A stretch of 64,000 nucleotides of DNA, taken from assembly GCA_037179335.1 (NCBI GenBank), contig JAKZHN010000042.1:124001-188000 (forward strand), read 5' to 3'. The notes beneath the pieces are model-generated. The model saw only the letters and a list, made by a program, of their open reading frames with translations. It searched no databases and was not told the DNA's origin. This stretch comes from Cyclaneusma minus. Taxonomy: Eukaryota; Ascomycota; Leotiomycetes; Marthamycetales; Marthamycetaceae. Shown here piece by piece: positions 10,493 to 22,888 of this stretch (positions are counted from its first letter, which is position 1; every line of letters starts with the position of its first letter). Made by a program: the position numbers and the translations under genes.

Positions 10493-13400
10493 ATGCCTGT
10501 CGTCGGTCCAGAGAAGCTGGTCAGTCTGCAGCAGAATGCAGATGGCATCAGAAACGTACGTCTCTACCCGTCTACATTGGAACTTGATCATCTGAAATCA
10601 AACATAGATCTGCATCCTTGCGCATGTTGTAAGTAGACTCAAGCTGTCTCCTCCGAAGCTGTGGCTCTGCGCTGACTCTGCTTCAGGATCATGGCAAGAC
10701 TTCACTTACAGACGCCCTCATCGCCACCAATGGCATCATCTCCCCTAAGCTCGCCGGCAAGATTCGTTACCTCGACTCGAGACCCGACGAGCAGCTCCGC
10801 GGCATTACCATGGAATCCTCTGCCATCTCCCTCTACTTCTCCATGCTGCGCCGTTCCGCCCCTGAACAAAAGCCTGAACAAAAGCAATACTTGATCAACT
10901 TAATTGACTCTCCAGGACACATTGACTTTAGCAGCGAGGTCTCTACGGCTTCAAGGCTATGTGATGGTGCCGTGGTACTGGTTGATGCGGTCGAGGGTGT
11001 GTGCAGTCAGACTGTTACTGTGCTACGACAAACATGGATTGAACATATGAAGCCCCTTTTGGTCATCAACAAGATGGATCGACTGATTACAGAGCTTAAG
11101 ATGAGCCCTGCCGAAGCTTACACCCATCTCAGTAAGCTACTGGAGCAGGTCAATGCGATATTGGGCAGTTTCTTCCAAGGCGAGAGAATGGAGGAGGATC
11201 TGAACTGGAGAGAACGAATGGACGAAAGAATTGCTGCCAAGGAGCAAGAGAAAGCCGACCGTCTTGCAACAGATGATACTTCAGCCGCAACCGGCGATTC
11301 CATACAAGAATTCGAAGAAAAAGACGATGAAGATATCTACTTTGCCCCTGAGAAGCACAACGTCATTTTCAGCAGCGCAATTGATGGATGGGCCTTTACC
11401 GTTCGCCAATTCGCCAGTTTGTATGAAAAGAAACTTGGAATCAAGCGAGCAACTATGGAGAAGGTACTTTGGGGTGACTTCTACCTGGATCCGAAAACGA
11501 AGAAGATACTTGGCCCAAAGCATCTCAAGGGTCGGAATTTGAAACCCATATTCGTCCAGCTTGTACTTGAGCAAATCTGGGCTGTCTATCAGGCTACCAC
11601 GGGTGGAGACAAAGGAAAGGGGTGCGTGGATTTTCTAACATTTTCTTCTTCATGTATTGATAGGAAAGCAAAATTGAACTTCATTCTGACAGAATTCAAA
11701 ATTTAGTGACCCTGTCATGACCGAAAAGATCACAAAGTCATTGAACATCAACCTCCCACCGCATATCACGCGGTCGAGAGACCCCCGAGCTATCCTCACT
11801 ACCTTGTTCTCATCATGGTTGCCCCTTTCTACAGCCCTCTTGGTTTCAGTTATCGAGTCCCTACCTTCCCCACCGGTTGCTCAAGCCGCTCGACTTCCCA
11901 AGTTAATCGAGGCGTCGCCTGGTTCGGAACACATCTCACCTGAGGTGAAATCAGCGATGACTAGTTTTAAGACTTCAAAATCAGATCCTGTAGTTGTCTA
12001 CGTTAGCAAGATGGTGTCCATTCCTGAAAGCGAACTCCCCGAGAACAAGCGACGGGCTGGAGCCTTGAGCCCAGAAGAAGCCCGAGAACTAGGACGACGG
12101 AAGCGAGCCGAGATTGCACGGGCCCGAGCATTGGAAGATGCAGGCGCCCCTGCCGATTCTATGGACAGTATTGCTGATGCTATCGGAGAAGCCAGCATCG
12201 ATGATACCAACGAGGAGAACGAGCAACGGCCAGACCCCGAACATCTCATCGGCTTTGCAAGAATTTACTCCGGAACCCTATCCGTTGGTGATGAAGTCTT
12301 TGTACTCCCGCCCAAATTCTCTCCAGAACATCCTCACAGTGCTCCGGAACCCAAGAAGGTAACCGTCACTGCTTTGTACTTGCTCATGGGCCGTGGGCTT
12401 GAACCGCTCACTTCAGTGCCGGCTGGAGTAGTGTTCGGTATTGGTGGTCTCGAAGGCCACATACTCAAATCTGGCACCCTCTGCAGTCAACTTGAAGGTA
12501 GTGTGAATCTCGCCGGTGTCAGCATGGGTTCTCAGCCCATCGTTCGAGTAGCCCTGGAACCAGTCAACCCAGCCGATCTGGACAAGATGATTCAAGGCTT
12601 GCACTTGCTGGTTCAGAGCGATCCATGTGCCGAGTATGAGCAGTTCGAAAGTGGAGAGCATGTGCTTCTGACAGCTGGAGAACTGCATCTTGAACGCTGC
12701 CTGACGGATCTAAGGGATCGCTTCGCCAGGTGTGAGATCCAAGCTGGTGCACCAATTGTGCCATATCGAGAGACAATTGTGAAGGCAGAAGAGATGAAAC
12801 CGCCTGCAAACAAGGAACTGGGCAGGGGTGTAGTTGTGGGTGTCTCGACATCGAAACAGATCACTGTCCGTCTCCGAGTTCGACCCTTGCCATCTGATGC
12901 CACCGACTTCTTGAACAAGAACTCGAGAACCATCAAGAAGCTGTACTCAGCCAAGAAAGCTGAAGAGCAGGGGGAAGCTGCTAACGGCGATGCCGAAGAA
13001 GCAGTTCACGAAGATGTTGATGAGGACGTCACTGCAGCCGGTACCGAGATCCTTTCCATAGCAGCTTTCAGAAAGCAGCTCCAGCAAACTCTCGATCAGA
13101 CCAAAGGTGAGCGTGATATCTGGGCTTCGGTATCTGACAAGGTTACGGCCTTTGGTCCTCGACGAACCGGACCGAATCTGCTCATTGACGCCACCAAAGA
13201 CGGCATCTTTGGCAAAATGTAAGTCTTGCAACTATCTTTCATTTTTTAAACATCCAGAACTCTGACAATCTATAGCCTCCGCGATGAAGCCAAAGGTGAG
13301 GCCCAAGAGAAGGTCGGCGACACACTCCAAGCCCGCGACTTTGTCGACAAGATCAGCTACGCCTTCCAGCTCGCCACTGCCCAAGGACCTCTCTGCAATG

Positions 13401-13984
13401 AGCCAGTACAAGGCATCGCTGTATTCCTGGAGGAGGTCATTCTCGACTCATCCCTCGATCCCGAGACATCTGCGCGAGACAAATTCGGCCGGCTTACAGG
13501 TGAAGCGATCAAAACAGTACAGAACTCCATCAAGGCCGGTTTTCTCGACTGGTCTCCACGCCTACTGTTGGCCATGTATTCCTGCGAGATCCAAGCCTCA
13601 ACCGAAGTCCTCGGCCGCGTCTACGACGTGCTAACCCGTCGTCGCGGCCAAGTTCTCTCCGAAGCCATGAAAGAAGGAACACCTTTCTTCACGATCCAAT
13701 CCTTGCTCCCCGTAGCCGAGAGTTTTGGCTTCTCAGACGAGATCAGGAAGCGCACGAGCGGAGCAGCTAGTCCGCAGTTGATTTTTGCAGGGTTTAGGAT
13801 ATTGGATGAGGATCCATTGTGGGTGCCGTGGACGGAGGAGGAGATGGAGGATCTGGGGGAGCTGGCTGATAAGGAGAGTGTGGCGAAGAGGTATATGGAT
13901 GGGGTGAGGAAGAGGAAGGGGTTGATGGTTAGTGGAAGGGGGGAGAGGAGGGATGCGGAGAAGCAGAAGACGTTGAAGAGGTAG
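10493..13984 (+). CDS. RIA1: Elongation factor-like GTPase 1 (ribosome biogenesis, Tif6/eIF6 release)
   Basis: Cytoplasmic EF-2-like GTPase that works with Sdo1/SBDS to release eIF6/Tif6 from pre-60S subunits (EFL1/Ria1 family). Five exons: 10493..10555, 10608..10628, 10687..11621, 11707..13218 and 13276..13984. Coding length is 3240 nt, 1079 residues, close to yeast Ria1. Introns are 10556..10607, 10629..10686, 11622..11706 and 13219..13275. Exon 2 is only 21 nt and encodes ICILAHV; the G1 motif AHVDHGKT is split by intron 2. Other GTPase motifs: RGITMES (about 66-72), DSPGH (102-106) and NKMD (156-159). Later blocks include HLIGFARIYSGTLSVGDEVF (domain II), a domain-III/IV region with GELHLERCLTDLRDRF, and the C-terminal EF-2-type block RRRGQVLSEAMKEGTPFFTI. 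An acidic insert (about 240-280), typical of EFL1 rather than EF-2, is present. The start lies in a GCCACCATG context. Confidence 0.95.
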
Positions 13985-14579
13985 GGTGGGTGTGTGGATG
14001 CAAGAGGCCGTGGGTTTTTGGGAATGAGGAATGTGTAGGGGCCCAGGGGACCATTCTTCAAGCATGGTCATGACATCAGACGATATTTCTGGGGTTTGAG
14101 CCCTGACCTGCAGGTAATGCGCATAGTGCGAGTTTTGGCTAAAAGGTTCTGGGTCTTTGCAGTATTTCGTTTCGCCCGAGTGCCTTGCTTCACCCTTTAC
14201 CCAGCGGCTAGACTTGCAAACTCCGAGACAGGGAATCCTAATACGACAAACTTTCTTTCGTCCATCATATGATTTTCATGCAAGAGACTTCGCAAGAAGA
14301 AATTCGGCACGCAAGGGAGGCTTCGGACTATCTGCATGCGCGCCGCGGCGCCATTCGGTTGATCTGAAGGCCGGACTCCGGAGACGACTAACAAAGAGAA
14401 GTACATTCCAGCAGTCGGGAACAAAGACACTGTTGCTCCAATTCTCCATCACCAATCATTTCACTCACCGCCATCTATTGTTCTCACCACCGTGTCACGT
14501 GATATCTCTCACTCACATGGAGTTCATGAAAATTCCTGAAATTCGTCCAGCAAGTATCGAGACATTTTTGATGTGAACT
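13985..14579. other. 3' flank of EFL1, no gene recognised
   Basis: A plus-strand open frame of 139 codons (14157-14576) has no ATG in a good context, no known motif and biased composition. I regard it as chance. The stretch leads into the tandem array. Confidence 0.5.
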
Positions 14580-15221
14580 GATAATTGCACCTAGATGATT
14601 TTGACTTTGAAGCATTCCAGTCTTGGGCTTACTCCACCATAAGCCGGTGCAACAACGATTCGAAGGCATGAAAAGAAAGAATCTGGAAGAAGGAAGGCCC
14701 GAAATATTTATACCTGTGGGGACCAGGGCCAGCACCTCGTTCAGTAGGGGGAACGGATCTGCCTACTGGGCCTAGTCATGTCGTCTTAGTTGCCTACCAC
14801 CGTTATATCTCGTTACCGCCGCTTCTAACTTCAGGTAATTATCTGTAATATGGAATTAGGTGGTATTTAGGATATTGCGCAAACTTTTCGATGCTGGGTA
14901 GTGAAAGTTTTGGCTAATAATTGTACCTAGGATTGGTCATAATCCTAACGTTCATACCTCCTCTGGATTCACTCCATTACATAGCCGCAAAGCATCGCGA
15001 CTCCGAAGTCATGAAAGGAAAGGGACTGGAGCAGAGAAAGCCCGAATTATTTATACCCTTGAGAGCCAGAGCCAGCAACTAGCTTAGCGAGTGGATAGGA
15101 TTTGCTTAACTAGTTATTACCATCGTGTTAGTTACCTACCACCGTCATATCTCTTTACCGCCGCGCCAAATAATTATTAGTCGTTTAGGTGGAACTTAGA
15201 AGATGCCAAGTAAACGGATCT

Positions 15222-15476
15222 GTTTCTAAGATATCTGGCTTTCGTCTTTTTTAAGATATTTGATCTTTGTCCTATTTAAGATATCTGACCCTTGACCTTT
15301 CTAAGATATCTGGCTTCTGTGTTTCTTTTTCTTCAAATAGATATGAATATGATATTTATTCTGTCTAAGATATTTGACCTTTAAACTTTCTAAGATATCT
15401 GGCTTTCATTTCTTCTTTTAATATTGTCTAAGATATCTGACCTTTAATTTTATTAAGGTATCTGACCCTTTGAGGA
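15222..15476 (+). repeat. Short tandem repeat, about 8 copies of a 25-35 bp unit (CTAAGATATCTGGCTTT)
   Basis: Eight imperfect copies built on CTAAGATATCTGGCTTT / TAAGATATTTGACCTTT lie between two TATTTATA boxes of the larger array. The box spacing here is 442 bp instead of about 335, so this expansion accounts for the extra length. Confidence 0.85.
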
Positions 15477-15805
15477 GGGAAGGCCGAAATATTTATATCC
15501 ATGAGGGGCTGGTTGCTCGCTTAGCAAACGCAAAGGAGTTTGTCTAGTGACCATTGTCGTCTTAGCTACCTACCACCGCCGTATCTCCTTACCGCCGTGT
15601 TGTATAATCATCCATCGCATTAGAGTAGGGAGAAGTGCACAAAGTACACCACCAAATATACGGCCCCCTAAATATCTGCCAATAGTTGTAGTCTATTTTA
15701 AACATGGCCTTAGTCCCTTATCCTGGAGTTACGACTCTTTCAGTGTGGTGTTTGTCAATGAAACAACGCAAGGAAAGTTCGAAGGCATGAAAGAAGAAGG
15801 ATCTG

Positions 15806-15972
15806 GAGGAAGGAAGGCCCGATATTTATAGCTGGGGAAGTTCCCAGAGTTTCCCCAGAGGTCGAGATAGACTAAGAATTCCACGTGACGCTAAAAACGG
15901 ACAAAAGACTAGCTGTGACGCAGTTGCCCCGCAGCCTCTGGGTCTCCAGCTATAAATCGGGCCTTTCCTCCC
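15806..15972. repeat. Inverted repeat: head-to-head array units
   Basis: The left arm 15806-15849 (GAGGAAGGAAGGCCCGAT...TATAGCTGGG...CCCAGAG) is matched in reverse complement by 15936-15972. The spacer is about 86 bp. The right arm carries the only reverse-oriented TATA box of the array. Confidence 0.8.
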
Positions 15973-16598
15973 CGAAATCTTCTTCCTCCGAGTCTCAAAG
16001 CCAAACTCCTCCGTGCCTATGGCCCTCTCCTGTTCAGGCCAGGTTATTGAGTAGGTGCCATGGTCGTATCCCATGTTGGACCTCTTCTTTGGATATCCTG
16101 GAAAGGTTTTGAATTTTTGCTGGATTAACGACTAAGGGGAACCGTCACGAGATGATGACGGTGGGTCGGCTGGACGATGGCAAGAGACTAACAACGACTC
16201 ATGGATCCCAGTATCACTTACCCAATACTGCCGCCGTTTTTCCTTATTACCACCATCCGGTCGACCTGCCGTGGTTTCCCTTACGATTGCTACGTCAGCG
16301 AAACCCAAAGTTTAAACACTCAAAACTAAACAAAGCCTGCAAAATCGGTCAAACACAATTCCGTGATTATAGTACTAAATCATATCGCCAGAGATCTTCT
16401 TTCTGGCCTTCCACTCCAAGGATATGAGGTGAAGATTCGAACCCACTTGTTCTTGAAGAAAGGAAGTCTGGCAGGACTTCGGGGCACCTATTTATAGGTT
16501 TCCAGATCCTAAGAAGCCGCCCTTGCTTCCAATTACCCAAGCAAAGCATTCTCGGAGCCCCCTGTCACTATCGTGTATATGTTCTACCGTCGTCCACC

Positions 16599-17200
16599 CA
16601 GGGCTGGCAGTAGTTGACGATTGGTAGTTGACTGCAATTTAAAACTGCAGTTTGGCAATTCAGTTTGACCCTTAGACTAAACTGCCAATTTTAGTTTGAC
16701 CTTTAAATTGAATTGCCAGTTCAATTCAAATTGGTGGCATTTGATGATTTTGGTAAAAAATACTGTTATTTTTCCAAAAATTAAAGTATAGATTTTTAGC
16801 AAATTATAGAAAAACTATTTTCCATAAGAAAATAGGCCGGAAGAAATTTAATCCGGAAAAAGACGCTAAAAACCGTTTCCCCGAATTTATCCAAGCTATA
16901 TTTATATTAACCGATAATAATATAATATAATATTAATCTATTATTTAAAATAAGTTTTTTATAAGTTTTTTTATATTAAAATACGTATTATTTTCTATTA
17001 AATTTAATAAAAAATAAAAATAAAAAATAAAAATAAAAATCCTATTTTAATTAATGTTTTTTTTCCAAAAACTAGAAATCCGGATTAAATTGCCAATTTA
17101 GGCTTTAAATTGGCAATTTAATTTCAGTTTAACCCCCGGATTAAATTGGCAATTTAATTTAAAGCTTTAAATTGGATTATTTAAACTATTGCCAGCCTTG
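16599..17200. mobile_element. Non-autonomous hAT-like element 1 (602 bp)
   Basis: The left end is CAGGGCTGGCAGTAGTT and the reverse-complemented right end is CAAGGCTGGCAATAGTT. The flanking 8-bp target duplications are CGTCCACC (16591-16598) and CATCCACC (17201-17208), differing by one G-to-A. An 8-bp duplication with CAGGG-type ends is the hAT signature. The interior is A+T-rich, has repeated AAATTGGCAATTTAA motifs near both ends and no transposase. Removing it and one duplication restores a 339-bp spacing between array TATA boxes. Confidence 0.9.
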
Positions 17201-20200
17201 CATCCACCCCTATTATCGTCGTTTAATCTATTCATACTCGTTTATTTTCTAATATTTATAAGCAGCCTTGTGCAAAAAATTTTATATTTGCGAACAATCG
17301 GAAAAAATTTATAGCTTGTACTAATATAAATTACGATAAAAAAAAGTCGCCTTGTTTTTATCTCGGCTTATTTGCCCACGTGTTTGGGTTATTATGCTTA
17401 TATTTCCTTGAAAAAAAAATCGAAAATTTTAGGCCCCTATTTATAGCCTGCTGCCTTAAGCAAATAGGCTTCCACTTCGATTTAAACAAGGGATATTTAG
17501 CAACTCTATATTCCCTTATCACCACCATTTGTCCATATCGTCGTCGTTTAGCTTATTTACCCCCGTTTAGCCTTGAATTTCCAAAATAGATTTTGCGCTA
17601 AAGTTTTACTTTGCAAATTATTTCGAATAATTTTTTCATTATAATAAAATAAAAAATACAATTATTTATTGCCTTTAATTTAATTCACTCGCTAAATTAT
17701 CGCGATTTATTTTCACTATTTTTTTTAAAAAAAAACGAAGGGAGTAAGGCCTTATTTATAGCTTTTTGCTTTAAATAGGCAGGTTAAAATAAAGCCAGGG
17801 GTAATAATACCGTGGTTTTTTATTACCGCCGTTTATGTTTATTATCGTCGTTTAATCTATTTAACCCCGTTTAATTTTCAACCTTTTAAATAAATTTTGC
17901 AAAAATCTTGACCTATAAATTATTATAGCAATTTTTAAGTTATTGCATTAATTTAAAATAAGGAAAAAAATTGCTTTGCTTTTATTTTGGCTTATTTGCC
18001 CACGTGTCGCGGATTATTTTAACGACCTATTTTTTAAAAAATATATATAAAGGGACCTAGGCCCCTATTTATAGCCTGCTATTTTAGGTAGGTATGCAGG
18101 TTCCAATTTCGATTAAAGCAAGGGAAAATAACCCCGAAGCCCTTTATTACCATCGTTTATCCTTATTATCGTCGTTTGGCCTATTTACCCTTATTTTATT
18201 CCTAGGGTTTATAATAATTTTTGCGCAAATATAATATCCTGTAAATTATTTCAAATAATTTTCCATATTAGCCTAAGATAAATTATAGGACGGAGTCGTA
18301 TTTCGTTTATTATAATTTCGGGCTTTTATAAAAAAAAACGCGAGATAATTTATTATTGGGAGAGAAAAATAAAAGGAGTTCGGGCTTTATTTATAAACTA
18401 TTGCTTTAGGCAGGCAGGGTTAAATAAAACAAAAGGTAAATATTTTAAATTTTTATACCACCACCGTTTTTATTATTATTATTATTCGCTTAATTTATTT
18501 CTAATTAACCTTTAATTTATCCGTAATTATTTCGTGCAAAAAAAACATATTTCAAAAATTACTGCAGATAATTTTTGGTTTATAATATTAATATTAAATA
18601 GGATTTAAAAAAAAATCGCCTTGCTTTAATCCTGGTTTTAGGCTTTTATAAATCGATAAAATAATAGATTTTATTCCTGGAAAAAAAAAAGGGAACTCGG
18701 GATATATTTATAGCCTGCTGCCTTAGGCAAGCAGGTTTAAATAAAAAAAGGGATAATAACCCCGAGTCCCGCTATCACTATTATTTTTTCCAGCGAGCAT
18801 CGTTTAGCCTATTAGCCGCTATTTCGCCTTGAATTTCTCGGGGGAAAAATTGCCAAATAAAATAGAATTTTGCAAATTATTGCAAATAATCTTAAGCTTA
18901 TAATATAAATTAAAATAAAAGTATCGCCTAGCCTTTATCCTGGTTTCGAACTCCCATTATTTGGTTTGGACTCGTAATCGTTTTTAGGAGAGAAAAATAA
19001 AAGGATTTCGAGTCATTATTTATAAAAAATTTCCAGGCCGCTGGCTACCTAGCTGCGCAGCCTAGCAGCTTGCAAATTTGGACCGTTTAGCCAAGTATAG
19101 GAATAATAGCCCCCGAAGCCTTTTGTGATTATCGTACGACCTATTTATCGTCGTTCCGCTTATAATTCTCCTTTTGAATTTTATGCAAAAAACGAATTAA
19201 AAACAATAGCCTATAAATAACTGCAATAAAAAAGCTTTAGTTTACAATTATGCAATAGGAATTGGCTATTTCGAGAAAATACTTTGCCGTTATCGTGGCT
19301 ATTATCTCCTTTATTGCTTTTCCTTTATTACCTTTATTATTTTAGGAGAGAAAAATGGAGGGAATTAATCACCTATTTATACCTTATTACCTTAGGCAGG
19401 CAAAGGCAGGTTCGATTAAAATAAGGAATAATAGCCCCGAAACCTTTTGCAAAATCACCACCGTTTATTTTTATTATTATCATTTAGCTTATTTACTCCC
19501 GTTTAAGCTTTTATTTCTCCTTATTTTTTTTGGTATAAAAAATTATCCTAGAGATAACCGTGCGCAATTTCCAGCTTATAACCTAATTTTAATTGGCAAT
19601 TTTTTTTAAAAAACCCCTATTTTGCCGTTATTTAACTACTATTGCTTGCAAAAAACTGCTTTATTACCTTAAGAAAAAAATAAAGGGATTTTGGCCCTTA
19701 TTTATGTAGCCTTTTGCTTTAAGCAGCAGGGTTCGATTGAATTAAAAATAAAGCATATTTAATAGCCCCCAAGCTCCTTATTAATTACCGTTATCCATTA
19801 TTGGCGCCGTTAAGCTTATCCACCGTCGATTCGCCTTTAATTTTTCAATTGATTTTTTTGCAAAAAATTAATAAGGAAATTAATAGCCATTAAATAATTT
19901 CAAGCATTTTTTATTTACTAGCTTAATATTAATTAGCCGTTTCCAAAGGCTATTTTATTTGCGTTTTAGCTTTTATAGCTGGAATCCATGGTATATTTAT
20001 TATCGTAAAAAAGAAATAGCAGGATTTCGGGACCCTATTTATATATTCTCCAAGCCCTTAGCTGCTTCCAAATTTGGTTTGGCAAATATAATGATAATAA
20101 ACTCCAAAGGCTTTTATCACCACCAGCTATCCTTGCTACCGTTATTCGTCCGAGCAATTGCCGATATTTCTCGAATTTTCCCAAATACGCTACCGTAAAA

Positions 20201-21543
20201 TAATTTGTGGCCTATAAAATCCATGAAATTATAAATCACCGCAAACAAATTTCAGCTCGTGGAATACAACTCGCATATTAAAGCAGCACTTGCCTTCGTC
20301 CTGGCTTCCATGGCAGGAGAGACATTTTATTATTGTTTTTGGAGAGAAAGAATTTGGGAGGATTTCGGGCCCTATTTATAAATGTTCCAAGCCCTGGAAG
20401 CCTGCAGCTTTGGCCAAAGCAAAGGATAAAAGCCCCCGAAGCCCCTTATCACCATCACCTGTCTTGGGTATTATCGTCCGGCCTACCAATTACCGTTAAT
20501 CCGCAAATATTCTCGTACCGCCCCGCAAGGAAAAAACCAGCCAAAATAAAAAAAAAAGCTTGCAAACAATTTCCGGCACAATTTCCAACCCGAGTAATAA
20601 AAGCTTAACTTCCCAAGAGCCGCCTTAATTAGCATCGTCGACCCTAAGCATTAGCTATGGAACTATTATCCTTGAAGGGAGAATTTCTAGGGAATTTCGG
20701 GCCCTATTTATATATATTCCAAACCGGCCCTGGAAGCCTGAAACTTTGGCCAAGGCAAAGGATAACGACCCCCGAAGCCCTTTATTACTATTACCTAGCC
20801 ATGCTACCGTCGTCCGGCTTACCAAATACCGTTAATTCTCAAATATTTCTATACGCTTATACGCAAAAAAAAGGAGAAAAAAAAAGAAAAAACACAGCAG
20901 CAAATAACCTTTAGCATTATATCCAATTTTAATAGTAATAAAAAATTGACTTTTTAAAAGCCGGCCTAATATTTAGCATTTTCGAACCCTAGCATTGGCT
21001 TCGGCTATATTTGGTTCTTGGAGGGAGAATTTCTAGGGAATTTGGGCCCCTATTTATATATATCCTAAACCACCCTTGGCTGGCTGCAGCTTTAATCAAG
21101 ATAGGGGATAATAGCCTCGAAGCCTTTCATTACCATCACTTACCTTTGCTATCGTCGTCCGGCCTATTAATCACCATTAATTCTCAAATATTACCATGCG
21201 CCATTGCGCTAAAAAAAACATGCAGCAAACAATTGCCAGCACCATATTGAATTAACCAAAACAAAAAATCCACTTTCGTAAAACCGCATGACCCGAGGAG
21301 CGTCGTCCTTATCATCCTTGCGTGTGCAAATGGTCCTTGGAGGGAGAACTTCTAGGGAACTTCAATCCCTATTTATAGTATTTTGGGCCCCTTTCTGGCT
21401 TGACAATCCGACCGAAGCAAGCCCAGAGTCCTTTGTCAACACCGTTTATCCTTGTTACCGTTATTTAGTCCACCTATTATCGTTTATCGCCAGATATTTT
21501 CGTAGCTCCCCGCAAAATTAGGAATAAAAAACTAATAACGATC

Positions 21544-22260
21544 CAGTGTTTCCGATAGTTTAAGACCGCGATTTGGGCCCTAAACCGTATCGGTACGGTT
21601 TGAAATCATTTATAAAAGCTATAAAGGAAATTTATTTAGTTTAAATCACGGTTTTAAAAGCTCCATTATAATCGCTATAATTTATTATATTAAAAATAGC
21701 AATAAATTATTTTTGCCAATTCTATAGCTTAATAATGAATTTTAAATTTTAAATAAATTTTAGAAAATTTAAATAAATTCTATTTATTTTAAATTAAAAA
21801 AATATATATTGAAAATTAAAATTAATATAAATTTATTAAGCTTTAAAAAATTTGGAATCTAATTTCCAATAATTAATACGTGTTATTTTAATTGAATTTC
21901 TGAATTTTTAAAATTGGAAATTCAAAAAGCTTATAATTTAGTTTTTATTATTAAAGATTATATGCATTTATAATTAAAAGTCTTTAAATCAAAAGTTTAC
22001 CAAGTTTTTATTTAAATAAATTAAATTAGAATTACTATTAATTAAATGGCTTTATATAATAGTCCGTGCCCGCTAAGCCTTGGTAAATCTTGGCAAATAA
22101 TAGCCTAATAGTCTAAACCACGGTCTTACCGTTTCGCTATAATTAAAAATTAAAAATTAAAAGCTAAAACTATATTTTTTTAATTTGGATTATTTTTTAA
22201 AAAAGCAAACCGTATTAGTACGGTCCAAAAAAATCGGTCGACGGATTATCGGAAACATTA
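21544..22260. mobile_element. Non-autonomous hAT-like element 2 (717 bp)
   Basis: The left end is CAGTGTTTCCGATAG and the reverse-complemented right end is TAATGTTTCCGATAA, the differences being C-to-T or G-to-A. Homology between the ends resumes further in at CGTATCGGTACGGTTTG / CGTACTAATACGGTTTG. Target duplications are TAACGATC (21536-21543) and TAACGATT (22261-22268). No transposase is present. The element lies inside the last long unit of the tandem array and has ends different from element 1, so it is a second family. Confidence 0.9.
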
Positions 22261-22299
22261 TAACGATTTCGAAGCCCTATTTTATTATTATATATATTT

Positions 22300-22888
22300 G
22301 ATATTATTTTTTAATTTTATTACCCCTATCCAATTTTGTTACCATTATTTAATTTTGTTATTACTATTTGATTATATTACCACCGTTTAATTTTGTAACC
22401 ATTTAGCATTATTCGATTTTATCATTATTATTTAATTTTATTACCGCCGTTTAATTTTGTTATTATTATTTAATTACGTTATTACTATTGGATTTTATTA
22501 TTATTATCTAGTCTTGTCATTATTATTTGATTTTGTTAATATTATTCAATTTCATTACCGCCGTTCAAATTTGCTACCACCATATAATTTTATTACTATT
22601 ATTTAATTTCATCATTACTATCCAAGCTTGTTATTACCGTTCAATCTTGTCAATGTTATTTGATTTTGTTACCGCCACTTCGTTTTATTACCATTATTTA
22701 ATCTTGTAACCATGATTTATTTTGATTACTACTATCCCATTTTGCTATCACTATTTGATTTTGCCATCGCCGTCCAATTTTATTACCATTATTTAATTTT
22801 GTCACCGTTATTAAACCTTGTTATCGCCATGTAACCATGTCACCACTATCCAAGCATATCACCATTATTTAATTTACCTACCACTATT
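22300..22888 (+). repeat. 19-bp minisatellite, about 31 copies (TTAATTTTGTTACCATTAT-like)
   Basis: Consecutive 19-bp units can be read directly near the end: CCAATTTTATTACCATTAT, TTAATTTTGTCACCGTTAT, TAAACCTTGTTATCGCCAT, GTAACCATGTCACCACTAT, CCAAGCATATCACCATTAT. The same module (ACCACCGTTTAT...ACCGTCGTTTAG) occurs about twice in ordinary units of the larger array. This is therefore a local expansion within the last unit. It is followed at once by the usual unit sequence CAAACAATTTCCAGCACAAT. Confidence 0.88.

Noticed and set aside
14157..14576. Plus-strand open frame of 139 codons after EFL1
   Set aside because: It has biased composition, no known motif and no ATG in a good context. It is probably chance in the 3' flank.
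15826..16074. Minus-strand open frame of 82 codons
   Set aside because: It lies across the inverted array units and has no protein similarity I can recognise.
16430..16450. GATTCGAACCC, resembling the B box of a minus-strand tRNA
   Set aside because: The five-base stem around the loop does not pair, and there is no A box or anticodon arm at the right distance. The sequence also fits the array unit's ATTCGAAGG segment.
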